In this document: one piece after another, positions 57,157-64,000 of the stretch
Layout: each line of letters starts with the position of its first letter
Position numbering within the stretch: the stretch's first letter is position 1
Source of the DNA: an uncultured Pelagibacteraceae bacterium
GTDB taxonomy: Bacteria; Pseudomonadota; Alphaproteobacteria; Pelagibacterales; Pelagibacteraceae
NCBI GenBank assembly: GCA_902522385.1
Contig: CABYVK010000006.1
Location: 1-64,000, forward strand
Direction of reading: 5' to 3'
Length of the DNA stretch: 64,000 nucleotides
Made by a program: the position numbers and the translations under genes
The notes under the pieces: generated by a model
Database searches by the model: none
The model's input: the letters and a program-made list of their open reading frames with translations, nothing else
What the model was told of the DNA's origin: nothing

Positions 57157-57757
57157 AAAAAAATTTATTTATCTTATTTCTCCTAACAAAATTTCCAATT
57201 CTTTCTATAAAAATCTAAAAATAGTTTTAAAAACTGGAAAAGTAAGTTTTTTTCAATTTAGACTTAAAAATTATTCTCTAAAAAAAAAAATTATAATTGG
57301 AAAAAAAATTAAGAATATTTGCAAAAAAAATAAAGTAAAATTTATAATTAACGATGATCCTTTGCTTGCTTTAAAATTAAATGCAGATGGTTGCCATCTA
57401 GGTCAAAAAGATATGAATATTAGTTTAGCAAAAAAAATACTTGGTAAAAAAATTATAGGAATTACTTGTCATAATTCTATGAATTTAGCAAAAAAAGCAA
57501 TTAAAGCCAAAGCTGATTACATTGCCTTTGGTGCTTTTAATCACTCTAAAACTAAAAAAGTTAAGCATGTAGCCTCTGTAAAGATTTTAAATAAAGTTAA
57601 AAAATTTAGTAATACCCCAACAGTAGCTATTGGTGGAATTAATGCTGTTAATTATAAAAATCTATTATTGAATAATGCCAATTTTTTAGCTATCTCAGGC
57701 TACATTTGGAAAAATAAAAAATATAAACCGTTACAAGCTATAGAAAGATTAAAATGA
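57137..57757 (+). CDS. thiE: Thiamine-phosphate synthase (ThiE family)
   Basis: ThiE joins HMP-PP with thiazole phosphate. The 206-residue TIM-barrel protein has FFQFRLKNYS (about 36-45), FIINDDPLLALKLNADGCHLGQKDMN (in part, about 71-96), IIGITCHNSMNLA and PTVAIGGINAVNYKNLL (about 156-172). It is more diverged and Lys-rich than most ThiE. The start is a GTG at 57137 or a TTG at 57143; both lie inside the end of fba. Its last bases overlap the efp ATG (ATGA). The TenI regulator-like branch is an alternative, but the DGCHLGQKD motif supports ThiE. Confidence 0.85.
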   Translation: MSLKISKKKFIYLISPNKISNSFYKNLKIVLKTGKVSFFQFRLKNYSLKKKIIIGKKIKNICKKNKVKFIINDDPLLALKLNADGCHLGQKDMNISLAKKILGKKIIGITCHNSMNLAKKAIKAKADYIAFGAFNHSKTKKVKHVASVKILNKVKKFSNTPTVAIGGINAVNYKNLLLNNANFLAISGYIWKNKKYKPLQAIERLK

Positions 57758-58314
57758 AAATTAATGCTGGGGAAATAAGAGTTGGAATGCTCTTAGAATA
57801 CAAAAATGACTTGTGGCAAGTTCTGAAAACTCAACATGTAAAACCAGGGAAAGGTGGTGCATTTGCTCAAGTCGAAATGAAAAGCTTAAACAAAAATACA
57901 AAGTTAAATGAAAGATTTAGATCAAGTGAAACAGTAGAAAAAGCATCATTGGAGGAAACGAATTTCAATTATCTTTATAGTGATGAAAATAATTATTTTT
58001 TTATGGATCCAAAAACATTTGAACAAATAGAAATAAAAAAAGAAACTGTAGGTGATAAGGGTAAACTTTTAACTGAAAACCTGCAAGTTTCTGTAAGTTT
58101 TTATAATGAAAACCCACTATCAATTGAATTACCTAACCAAGTACAGTGTAAAATTAAAACTACTGATGCAGCCCTTAAAGGACAAACTGTGTCATCATCT
58201 TACAAACCTGCAACTCTTGAGAATGGTTTAAATATACAAGTACCTCCGTTCATTGAAGCAGGTGATGAAATCATAGTTGATACTAGAAATTTAGAATACA
58301 TTAAAAAAATCTAA
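57754..58314 (+). CDS. efp: Elongation factor P
   Basis: EF-P relieves ribosome stalling at polyproline. The 186-residue product has three beta-barrel domains; the modification loop reads HVKPGKGGAFAQVEMKSL with Lys33 at the tip, as in EpmA-modified EF-P. The C-terminal domain ends PPFIEAGDEIIVDTRNLEYI, a family signature. No modifying enzyme (epmA, epmB) is in the window. The start overlaps the thiE stop. Confidence 0.97.
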   Translation: MKINAGEIRVGMLLEYKNDLWQVLKTQHVKPGKGGAFAQVEMKSLNKNTKLNERFRSSETVEKASLEETNFNYLYSDENNYFFMDPKTFEQIEIKKETVGDKGKLLTENLQVSVSFYNENPLSIELPNQVQCKIKTTDAALKGQTVSSSYKPATLENGLNIQVPPFIEAGDEIIVDTRNLEYIKKI

Positions 58315-58315
58315 A

Positions 58316-59056
58316 ATGATCTCTATATCTTCAAATTTAAATATTATGATCAAAGCAGCTGAAAAAGCCTCAAAGTCAGCCATAAGAGATTTTGGAGAAG
58401 TTGAAAAACTACAAGTATCTAAAAAAGGACCAAGAGATTTTGTTACAAAAACTGACAAACATGTAGAAAAAATTCTTATAGAAGAACTTTCTAAAACAAA
58501 AAAAAATTATTCTTTTTTATCAGAAGAAATTGGTTCAATTCAAAATAAAGATAAAGATAATATTTGGATAATCGATCCAATAGATGGTACAACAAATTTT
58601 CTACACGGTATTCCTCATTTTGCAATTTGTATAGCTCTTAAATCCAAAAAAGAGATAATTAGTGGTTTAATTTATGATCCTATTAAAGATGAAATGTTTT
58701 ACGCAGAAAAAAACAAAGGAGCATATCTAAATAATCAAAGATTACGAGTATCAAACAAAAATTTAATAGATGAATGTTTGTTTTCAAGTAATCATGAAGG
58801 AGTAAAATTCAGTGATTTAAATATGAGATACAGCGGATGTGCTGCTTTAGACTTGGCTTATGTGGCATCAGGTAGATTAGATGGTTTTTTTAATAATAAA
58901 ATTAATATTTGGGACGTCGCAGCAGGAGCGTTGTTAGTAGAAGAGGCAGGTGGGATAGTTAATAATTTAGATGAATTCGATCAGAATAATATAGATATTC
59001 GAGCATCAAGTGGGGCAATTAACGACAAAATGCTTGAAAATTTAAAGAACTTTTAA
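58316..59056 (+). CDS. suhB: Inositol monophosphatase family protein (SuhB-like)
   Basis: The 246-residue product has the Li-sensitive phosphatase metal motifs: [19 protein letters not shown] with the Glu ligand, [25 protein letters not shown] (about 81-105) and the C-terminal [17 protein letters not shown]. Substrates in the family include inositol phosphates, fructose-1,6-bisphosphate and NADP. In E. coli SuhB also binds ribosomal antitermination complexes. Given the adjacent gluconeogenic genes, FBPase activity is possible. It lies one base after efp. Confidence 0.9.
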   Translation: MISISSNLNIMIKAAEKASKSAIRDFGEVEKLQVSKKGPRDFVTKTDKHVEKILIEELSKTKKNYSFLSEEIGSIQNKDKDNIWIIDPIDGTTNFLHGIPHFAICIALKSKKEIISGLIYDPIKDEMFYAEKNKGAYLNNQRLRVSNKNLIDECLFSSNHEGVKFSDLNMRYSGCAALDLAYVASGRLDGFFNNKINIWDVAAGALLVEEAGGIVNNLDEFDQNNIDIRASSGAINDKMLENLKNF

Positions 59057-59091
59057 TTGTGTTCCAAGTTTCTTTTGCTATAAGTCTCGGT

Positions 59092-59322
59092 ATGAAAAAA
59101 GACATACATCCTAACTACCACTCTATAAAAGTTGAAATGACTGATGGTACCCAATTTGAGACAAGATCAACATGGGGTGCTGAAGGAGATACATTAAAGC
59201 TAGAAATTGACCCCAAATCTCATGCGGCCTGGACAGGTGGAAAACAGAAATTAATGGATAAAGGTAGAATTAGTAAATTTAATAAAAAATTTCAAAATTT
59301 TAAATCAGAAAAGAAAAATTAA
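59092..59322 (+). CDS. rpmE: 50S ribosomal protein L31
   Basis: The 76-residue product begins [26 protein letters not shown], the standard bL31 start. The zinc-binding cysteines of the C+ form are missing, so it is a C-minus L31 with no need for zinc. The start is ATG 59092; a longer frame from GTG 59059 would add 11 residues not found in the family. It sits between suhB and trcR. Confidence 0.95.
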   Translation: MKKDIHPNYHSIKVEMTDGTQFETRSTWGAEGDTLKLEIDPKSHAAWTGGKQKLMDKGRISKFNKKFQNFKSEKKN

Positions 59323-59907
59323 ATGTCAAATGCACCATTAATGCCAATGGCTACTGCTGTTTGGTTAGTAGAAAATACAACTCTTACATTTAGACAAATT
59401 GCTGATTTTTGTAAGTTACATGAGGTTGAGGTTCAAGGTATTGCTGATGGTGAAGTCGCAAAAGGAATTAAGGCTTATAATCCAATTATATCAGGTCAAC
59501 TTTCTAGAGAAGAGATTGAGTTATCATCTAAAGATGAAAATAGACCATTGCAGATTAAAAGTATCGATATTGAAATTTCAAATAATGAAAAAAAAATAAA
59601 AAAATATATTCCTCTATCAAAAAGACAAGATAAACCAGACTCAGCTTTATGGCTTCTAAAACAACATAATATACTTAAAGACTCTCAAATAGCAAAGCTG
59701 GTTGGAATTACTAAAAACTCTGTAACATCTATTAGAAATAAAAGTTATTGGAATTATAATAACTTAAATCCAAAAGATCCAGTCGCATTAAATCTATTTT
59801 CACAGAAAGATCTTATTGAAGCCATTGAAAAAGCTGAAAGAAGAATAAAAAGAGAAAAAAAAGAAAAAGAAAAACAAAACAAGGCCAACCAAGCGTCTGC
59901 ACAATGA
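59323..59907 (+). CDS. trcR: DUF1013 family cell-cycle transcriptional regulator TrcR
   Basis: The 194-residue product matches DUF1013: PLMPMATAVWLVENTTLTFRQIADFCKLHEVEVQGIADGEVAKGI (in part) at the N-terminus, YIPLSKRQDKPDSALWLLKQHNILKDSQIAKLVGITKNSVTSIRNKSYWN (in part) in the middle, and a Lys/Glu-rich tail. Two helix-turn-helix-like segments are visible (about 24-45 and 115-140). The family is alphaproteobacterial, is associated with RNA polymerase and is linked to cell-cycle gene control. It follows rpmE directly, one base after its stop. Confidence 0.88.
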   Translation: MSNAPLMPMATAVWLVENTTLTFRQIADFCKLHEVEVQGIADGEVAKGIKAYNPIISGQLSREEIELSSKDENRPLQIKSIDIEISNNEKKIKKYIPLSKRQDKPDSALWLLKQHNILKDSQIAKLVGITKNSVTSIRNKSYWNYNNLNPKDPVALNLFSQKDLIEAIEKAERRIKREKKEKEKQNKANQASAQ

Positions 59908-59967
59908 ATAAAAGTAATAGACATAAATTTATAAAAGTGTTATTGAACCACATTTTTGGAGGTAGTT

Positions 59968-60162
59968 ATTAAAATAGAAGTTAAAGATAACAATGTTGAA
60001 CAAGCTTTGAGAGTTTTAAAAAGAAAACTTCAAAGAGATGGCTTTTTTAAAGTTATTAAACTTAAAAATACTTATGAAAAACCATCTGAAAAGAAAAAAA
60101 GAATCCTTCAAGAAAATATAAAAAGAGTTAAGAAATTAAACAAGCTTAAAAATAGAATTTAA
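59968..60162 (+). CDS. rpsU: 30S ribosomal protein S21, probable ATT start
   Basis: bS21 helps initiate translation on the 30S subunit. The core VKDNNVEQALRVLKRKLQRDGFFKVIKLKNTYEKPSEKKKR (in part) is unmistakable. No ATG is available. A strong GGAGG (59958-59962) lies 5 bases ahead of an in-frame ATT at 59968, and starting there gives a product aligned with the usual S21 N-terminus (64 residues). The alternative is TTG 59956, which overlaps the GGAGG itself, has no ribosome-binding site of its own and adds 4 residues. I prefer ATT, but N-terminal data are lacking. Confidence 0.87.
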   Translation: MKIEVKDNNVEQALRVLKRKLQRDGFFKVIKLKNTYEKPSEKKKRILQENIKRVKKLNKLKNRI

Positions 60163-60168
60163 AAATAC

Positions 60169-60245
<77 letters not shown>

Positions 60246-60251
60246 ATTAAA

Positions 60252-60950
60252 TTATATTTTAAAATTAGATTTCTTACTATCAACAAGAAAAGCCTTGACC
60301 GTTTCTTTTGTCAACTGATTGAATGATTTTCCAAATTTTTCTATTTTCTCAATTACAGCTGGGGGAATAGTAATTATGTGGCAGCCCAATTGTTTGGCCT
60401 GTATATAATTGTATGGTTCTCTAACACTTGCCCATAAAATTTCTACATTTTTAAATTTCTTTGCTAATTTTATACTTTTTATAAATTCAGGGATTGGATC
60501 TTTTCCGGTATCTCCTGCTCTACCTGCAAAAATTGAAATTATTACTTTTGTTTTTTTATTAATTAACTTTAGTATTTTTGCAGTTTGCTTAGCTGTGTAT
60601 ACTGCAGTTATATTTAACTTAATATTTTCACTATTCAGCGATTTTATTACATTTCCTGAAAAATTATTTTTTGAATTAACAACCGGTACTTTTACATATA
60701 CATTTTTACCCCAACTATTTATTTTTCTTCCTTGCTCAATCATAGAATTTTGATCGTCAGCAAATACTTCAAATGAAATGGGTTTGTTCCTACAAACGTC
60801 AAGAATTTTTTTAGAGTAAGATTTATAATCTTTTGCACCAGCTTTTCTCATCAAACTTGGATTTGTGGTGAATCCTTTTACAATAGATTTATTATTAAAT
60901 TTTTTTATTAAAGATATGTCTGCAATGTCACAAAAAATCTTTGTATTCAT
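60252..60950 (-). CDS. Transaldolase / fructose-6-phosphate aldolase family protein
   Basis: The 232-residue TIM-barrel protein belongs to the small transaldolase subfamily: KIFCDIADISLIKKF and VKGFTTNPSLMRKAG at the start, FEVFADD, NVYVKVPVVNS with the probable Schiff-base lysine (about 87), LNITAVYTAKQTAKIL and SIFAGRAGDTGKDP (about 140-153). Many members run near 215 residues. Substrate (sedoheptulose-7-P transaldolase or fructose-6-P aldolase) cannot be assigned by eye. With tkt nearby it may complete the non-oxidative pentose phosphate route. It is downstream of pntB by 4 bases, on the same strand. Confidence 0.87.
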   Translation of the reverse strand: MNTKIFCDIADISLIKKFNNKSIVKGFTTNPSLMRKAGAKDYKSYSKKILDVCRNKPISFEVFADDQNSMIEQGRKINSWGKNVYVKVPVVNSKNNFSGNVIKSLNSENIKLNITAVYTAKQTAKILKLINKKTKVIISIFAGRAGDTGKDPIPEFIKSIKLAKKFKNVEILWASVREPYNYIQAKQLGCHIITIPPAVIEKIEKFGKSFNQLTKETVKAFLVDSKKSNFKI

Positions 60951-60954
60951 GTAT

Positions 60955-62349
60955 CTACAAATTCTTAGTAATATCTTCTGTCATTTTTTTTGCATCTGCA
61001 AATAACATCAAAGTATTTTCTTTGTAAAACAAATCATTATCTATACCTGCATATCCAGGTGATAAGCTTCTTTTAACAAACAATACAGACTTACATTTTT
61101 CTACATCTAAAACTGGCATTCCATAAATTGGACTTTGTGGATCTGTTTTCGCAACAGGATTGGTAACATCATTCGCACCTATAACAAAAGCAACATCTGC
61201 ATTTGCGAAATCATTATTTATTTCCTCTAACTCGAAAACCTCATCATATGGTACATTAGCTTCAGCTAATAAAACATTCATATGTCCTGGCATTCGTCCA
61301 GCAACTGGATGAATAGCGTATGACACTTTAATATCATTTTTTTTTAATGTATCTACCATTTCTCTTAAAGCATGTTGGGCCTGTGCTACTGCCATCCCGT
61401 AACCTGGTACAATTATAACTGATGAGGCATTTTTCATTAAAAATGCTGCATCGTCTGCATTACCACTTTTTACAGGTCTTTGCTCTTTGTTTTGATTCTC
61501 AGATGTTTGTTCTGTTGCTCCAAAACCACCCAGGATAACATTAAAGAATGATCTATTCATTCCTTTACACATTATATAAGAAAGTATGGCACCAGATGAT
61601 CCTACTAGAGCACCTGTTATAATTAATGCAGTATTTTCTAAAGTAAAGCCAATACCTGCTGCTGCCCAGCCTGAATATGAATTTAACATTGATATTACTA
61701 CTGGCATATCTGCACCACCAATTGGAATAATAATTAAAAAACCAATTAAAAAAGAAACTGCAATTAATATCCAAAATAAATTAGATGATTGGGTTGAACA
61801 AAGATAAAAAGTTAAAAATATAATCAAAATAAATAACATTGCATTTAATATGTGTTGACCTTTAAAAGTAATAGGTGCACCAGACATTATTCCCTGTAAC
61901 TTTAAAAATGCTATAACAGATCCTGAAAAAGTAATTGCACCAACGGCTGCCCCTATTGCCATTTCGATCAAACTTGCAAGTTTAATATTACCTGGTGTAC
62001 CAAGATTAAAAGCAGCAGGATTTATAAAAGCTGAAATTGCTACAAATACTGCAGCTAGACCAACTAAACTATGAAAGCCAGCAACTAATTCTGGCATTGC
62101 CGTCATTGGTATACGATAAGCTATGAAAGCACCAATGCTACCTCCGATAGCAAGAAAAATTAGAACATATATAAATCCAGATGTAAAATTTCCCACTGAA
62201 AGAAAAGTAACCACCACAGCTATTACCATTCCAATTATTCCAAATAAATTTCCTTGTCTTGAAGTTTCTGGAGAAGATAAACCTCTTAAGGCTAAAATAA
62301 ATAGTACTCCAGATATTAAATATAAAATTGCTGAAATATTTGCGGACAT
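60955..62349 (-). CDS. pntB: NAD(P) transhydrogenase, beta subunit
   Basis: PntB carries most membrane helices (about nine in residues 1-270) and the NADP(H)-binding domain III. Domain III has VIIVPGYGMAVAQAQHALREM (about 315-335), HPVAGRMPGHMNVLLAEANVPYDEV, FVIGANDVTNPVAK and a KRSLSPGYAGIDNDLFY near the C-terminus. It uses proton-motive force to reduce NADP with NADH. The 464-residue length is normal. It lies 3 bases after pntAb. Confidence 0.97.
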   Translation of the reverse strand: MSANISAILYLISGVLFILALRGLSSPETSRQGNLFGIIGMVIAVVVTFLSVGNFTSGFIYVLIFLAIGGSIGAFIAYRIPMTAMPELVAGFHSLVGLAAVFVAISAFINPAAFNLGTPGNIKLASLIEMAIGAAVGAITFSGSVIAFLKLQGIMSGAPITFKGQHILNAMLFILIIFLTFYLCSTQSSNLFWILIAVSFLIGFLIIIPIGGADMPVVISMLNSYSGWAAAGIGFTLENTALIITGALVGSSGAILSYIMCKGMNRSFFNVILGGFGATEQTSENQNKEQRPVKSGNADDAAFLMKNASSVIIVPGYGMAVAQAQHALREMVDTLKKNDIKVSYAIHPVAGRMPGHMNVLLAEANVPYDEVFELEEINNDFANADVAFVIGANDVTNPVAKTDPQSPIYGMPVLDVEKCKSVLFVKRSLSPGYAGIDNDLFYKENTLMLFADAKKMTEDITKNL

Positions 62350-62352
62350 AAA

Positions 62353-62661
62353 TTATTTTTCTTTTTTCTTTTTTTTGTACATAGCAAGCATTCTTTGAGT
62401 AACTAAGAATCCTCCAAAAATGTTAACAGCTGCTAAAATAATTGCTAAAAAACCGTAAATACTGGATGAAGAGAAAACTACTCCATCATTACCAGATAAA
62501 GCTGCAATAATTGCTCCTACTATTATTACAGATGAAATGGCATTTGTAACTGACATCAAAGGAGTATGCAAAGAAGGTGTAACACTCCAAACCACATAAT
62601 AACCTACAAATATAGATAAAATAAATATACTTAACCTGAAGATAAAAGGATCTATTTCCAT
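62353..62661 (-). CDS. pntAb: NAD(P) transhydrogenase, small alpha-2 subunit
   Basis: The 102-residue membrane protein has three helices (about 10-28, 38-58 and 68-90) and the signature VVWSVTPSLHTPLMSVTNAISSVIIVGA, the alpha-subunit membrane domain. In E. coli this is fused to the soluble domain in one PntA; here the two are separate genes, as is usual in alphaproteobacteria. It ends in a Lys-rich tail. Confidence 0.96.
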   Translation of the reverse strand: MEIDPFIFRLSIFILSIFVGYYVVWSVTPSLHTPLMSVTNAISSVIIVGAIIAALSGNDGVVFSSSSIYGFLAIILAAVNIFGGFLVTQRMLAMYKKKKKEK

Positions 62662-62665
62662 ACTA

Positions 62666-63754
62666 CTATTTAATAAATGTTTTTTCTATTATTTCATCCT
62701 CTAAATTAATATTTAATTTCTTATTTTCTTTATCATACAAATTAGAAATAAAATTAAATACATTTTTGGCGTACAAGTTAGAAGCTGAAACTGGCAATTT
62801 ATTCAAAATATTACTTTCACCCATTATTTTTACTCCATTTTTTTCTATAATTTTATCAACTTCAGTATATGCTGCGTTTCCTCCTTGAATTGCTGCTAAG
62901 TCATATATAACAGATCCTGATTGCATATTTTCAATCATTTTTTCTTTTATAATTAAGGGAGCCTTTTTACCTGGTATTAAAGCTGTACAAATAACAATAT
63001 CAATTTTCTTTAAAGTTTCAGATAAAAGCTCCTCTTGTTTTTTTTTAAAATCATCAGAAGCTTCTTTTGCATAACCTCCTTCAGTTTCAAGATTTTCAGA
63101 GCCATCAACTGTAAGGAATTTTCCACCCAAACTCTCAACTTGCTCTTTTGATGCCATTCTTACATCTGTTGCAAATACTATTGCACCCATTCTCTTTGCT
63201 GTTGCAATTGCTTGTAAACCTGCCACGCCAGCTCCAACAACTAAAACTTTTGCAGCTGGAACCGTTCCCGCTGCAGTCATCATCATTGGTATAGCTTTTT
63301 CAAAATTTGAAAAAGACTCTATGACAGCCTTATATCCAGCAAGGTTTGCTTGTGAAGATAATATATCCATCGATTGTGCCCTTGTAATTCTTGGAAGTAG
63401 TTCCAAAGAAAAAAGGTTAATATTTTTTCTTGCTAAGTTTTCTAACTTTTCTTTATTATTATAGGTATCAAAAACACCAATTAAAGTTTGATCCTTTTTA
63501 ATATAAGTAATTTTATCATCAGACAACATTCCAAGTTGAATAATTATATCTGACGAATTAAGAATTTGACTATCATCTTTACCAATTTTTACACCAAGTT
63601 CAGAATAAATTTCATCTTTTATCCCAAGATGGGAACCATAATTTTCACTTAAGCAAACTTCAAATCCAAGAGAGATATATTTTTTAACTATTTCTGGAGT
63701 TACAGCTATTCTTTTTTCAATTTTTTGATTTTCAATAATTGATCCAATTTTCAT
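62666..63754 (-). CDS. pntAa: NAD(P) transhydrogenase, alpha-1 subunit (NAD(H)-binding)
   Basis: The 362-residue soluble protein is domain I. It begins MKIGSIIENQKIEKRIAVTPEIVKKYISLGFEV (in part), has SRAQSMDILSSQANLAGYKAV-type residues as LPRITRAQSMDILSSQANLAGYK (about 116-138), the Rossmann motif LVVGAGVAGLQAIATAKRMGA (about 171-191) and a cofactor-binding VDGSENLETEGGYAKEAS. The N-terminus resembles alanine dehydrogenase, which shares the fold, but the genomic order with pntAb and pntB settles the identity. Confidence 0.96.
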   Translation of the reverse strand: MKIGSIIENQKIEKRIAVTPEIVKKYISLGFEVCLSENYGSHLGIKDEIYSELGVKIGKDDSQILNSSDIIIQLGMLSDDKITYIKKDQTLIGVFDTYNNKEKLENLARKNINLFSLELLPRITRAQSMDILSSQANLAGYKAVIESFSNFEKAIPMMMTAAGTVPAAKVLVVGAGVAGLQAIATAKRMGAIVFATDVRMASKEQVESLGGKFLTVDGSENLETEGGYAKEASDDFKKKQEELLSETLKKIDIVICTALIPGKKAPLIIKEKMIENMQSGSVIYDLAAIQGGNAAYTEVDKIIEKNGVKIMGESNILNKLPVSASNLYAKNVFNFISNLYDKENKKLNINLEDEIIEKTFIK

Positions 63755-63763
63755 AGTGGAAAT

Positions 63764-63874
63764 TTACAATAAGAATATTGCCATTAAAACTAAAATGAAA
63801 ATAACAGCTACAGTTCCCCAAAGAACAAATTTTGTAAAATTATTCCAAGTGTTTTTATGGTTTTCGTTATCCAT
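63764..63874 (-). CDS. aa3-type cytochrome c oxidase subunit IV-like small membrane protein
   Basis: A 36-residue frame from ATG 63874 encodes a polar N-terminus (MDNENHKNTWNNF) and one membrane helix (about 16-36, VLWGTVAVIFILVLMAIFLL). This is the size and layout of the small subunit IV of bacterial aa3 cytochrome oxidase, a family often encoded next to the pnt genes in alphaproteobacteria. It lies 9 bases before pntAa and 5 bases after rpmJ. Because it is so short it is easily missed. No catalytic residues are expected. Confidence 0.75.
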   Translation of the reverse strand: MDNENHKNTWNNFTKFVLWGTVAVIFILVLMAIFLL

Positions 63875-63879
63875 AAAAT

Positions 63880-64000
63880 TTATTTTTGTCTTGCTTTGAA
63901 TTTGGGATTAGTTTTGTTAATTATGTAAACTCTTCCTCTTCTTCGAACTAGTTTAGAGTTAAGGTCTCTTTTTTTTATAGACTTCAATGAACTTTTAATT
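63880..64000 (-). CDS. rpmJ: 50S ribosomal protein L36 (start beyond the window)
   Basis: Reading the minus strand from the window end gives [20 protein letters not shown] followed by a [19 protein letters not shown] end and a TAA at 63882-63880. This is bL36 of the 41-residue type B kind, with only the first two residues missing. The zinc-binding Cys/His set of type A L36 is absent. Like the L31 in this window, it is a zinc-free form. Confidence 0.93.
   Translation of the reverse strand, partial: IKSSLKSIKKRDLNSKLVRRRGRVYIINKTNPKFKARQK

Noticed and set aside
59059-59091. A GTG start for rpmE adding 11 residues
   Set aside because: bL31 proteins start at [10 protein letters not shown], which matches the ATG at 59092.

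Overview
The window looks like a stretch of core chromosome from a SAR11-type alphaproteobacterium (Pelagibacterales). The basis is very AT-rich DNA with Lys/Asn/Ile-heavy proteins, extreme compaction (most gene pairs overlap by 1-8 bases or are a few bases apart), a permuted two-piece alphaproteobacterial tmRNA gene, a proton-translocating transhydrogenase with a split alpha subunit, and the alphaproteobacterial regulator family DUF1013/TrcR. No insertion sequence, prophage, CRISPR array, integrase or toxin-antitoxin pair was seen.

Layout. 1-3000 (minus): leuA, mreB and the start of mreC. 3094-8302 (minus): a complete peptide-type ABC importer (binding protein, two permeases, one fused double ATPase), with a strong hairpin just after the binding-protein gene. 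8383-11744 (minus): ilvI, ilvH, ilvC for branched-chain amino acids. 11797-16292 (minus): hflK, hflC, a DUF2065 gene, a Do-family protease and miaA. 16344-19332: mrp, thyX, the tmRNA gene ssrA and an orphan methyltransferase. 19340-25752 (minus): an S49 peptidase, glyQ, glyS and ppdK. 25867-31641: ispB, pdxH, aroC and the xseB-ispA-dxs isoprenoid operon. 31662-36131 (plus): a Sua5/TsaC protein, a two-gene ABC-2 exporter, rluD and rpoH, with a tRNA-Arg on the minus strand. 36128-42531 (minus): ftsH, folP, glmM, thiD, purA. 42595-51945 (minus): zapA, a 5-formyl-THF cyclo-ligase, a YmdB-like phosphoesterase, yebC, a RuvC-like nuclease, tolQRAB-pal-cpoB and tilS. 51999-60245 (plus): tkt-gap-pgk-fba, thiE, efp, suhB, rpmE, trcR, rpsU and tRNA-fMet. 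60252-64000 (minus): rpmJ (cut by the window edge), a 36-residue cytochrome oxidase subunit IV-like gene, pntAa-pntAb-pntB and a transaldolase-family protein.

How the parts fit. Branched-chain amino acid synthesis (leuA, ilvIHC) sits beside a peptide importer. Central carbon genes (tkt, gap, pgk, class I fba, ppdK, a transaldolase-like enzyme) fit a reversible or gluconeogenic triose-hexose route; no phosphofructokinase or pyruvate kinase is present here. The Tol-Pal envelope machine, MreBC, ZapA and FtsH/HflKC cover division, shape and membrane quality control. Pnt transhydrogenase supplies NADPH.

The only stretch over 300 bases without a protein gene, 18097-18468, is filled mainly by ssrA. 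I found no convincing new multigene system. The points most worth checking are an apparent ATT start codon for rpsU, a 19-base homopolymer inside purA, a RuvC-like nuclease where ruvCAB would be expected (ruvA, ruvB and ybgC are absent there), the compact two-piece tmRNA with an orphan methyltransferase beside it, and promoter geometry suggesting leaderless mRNAs.
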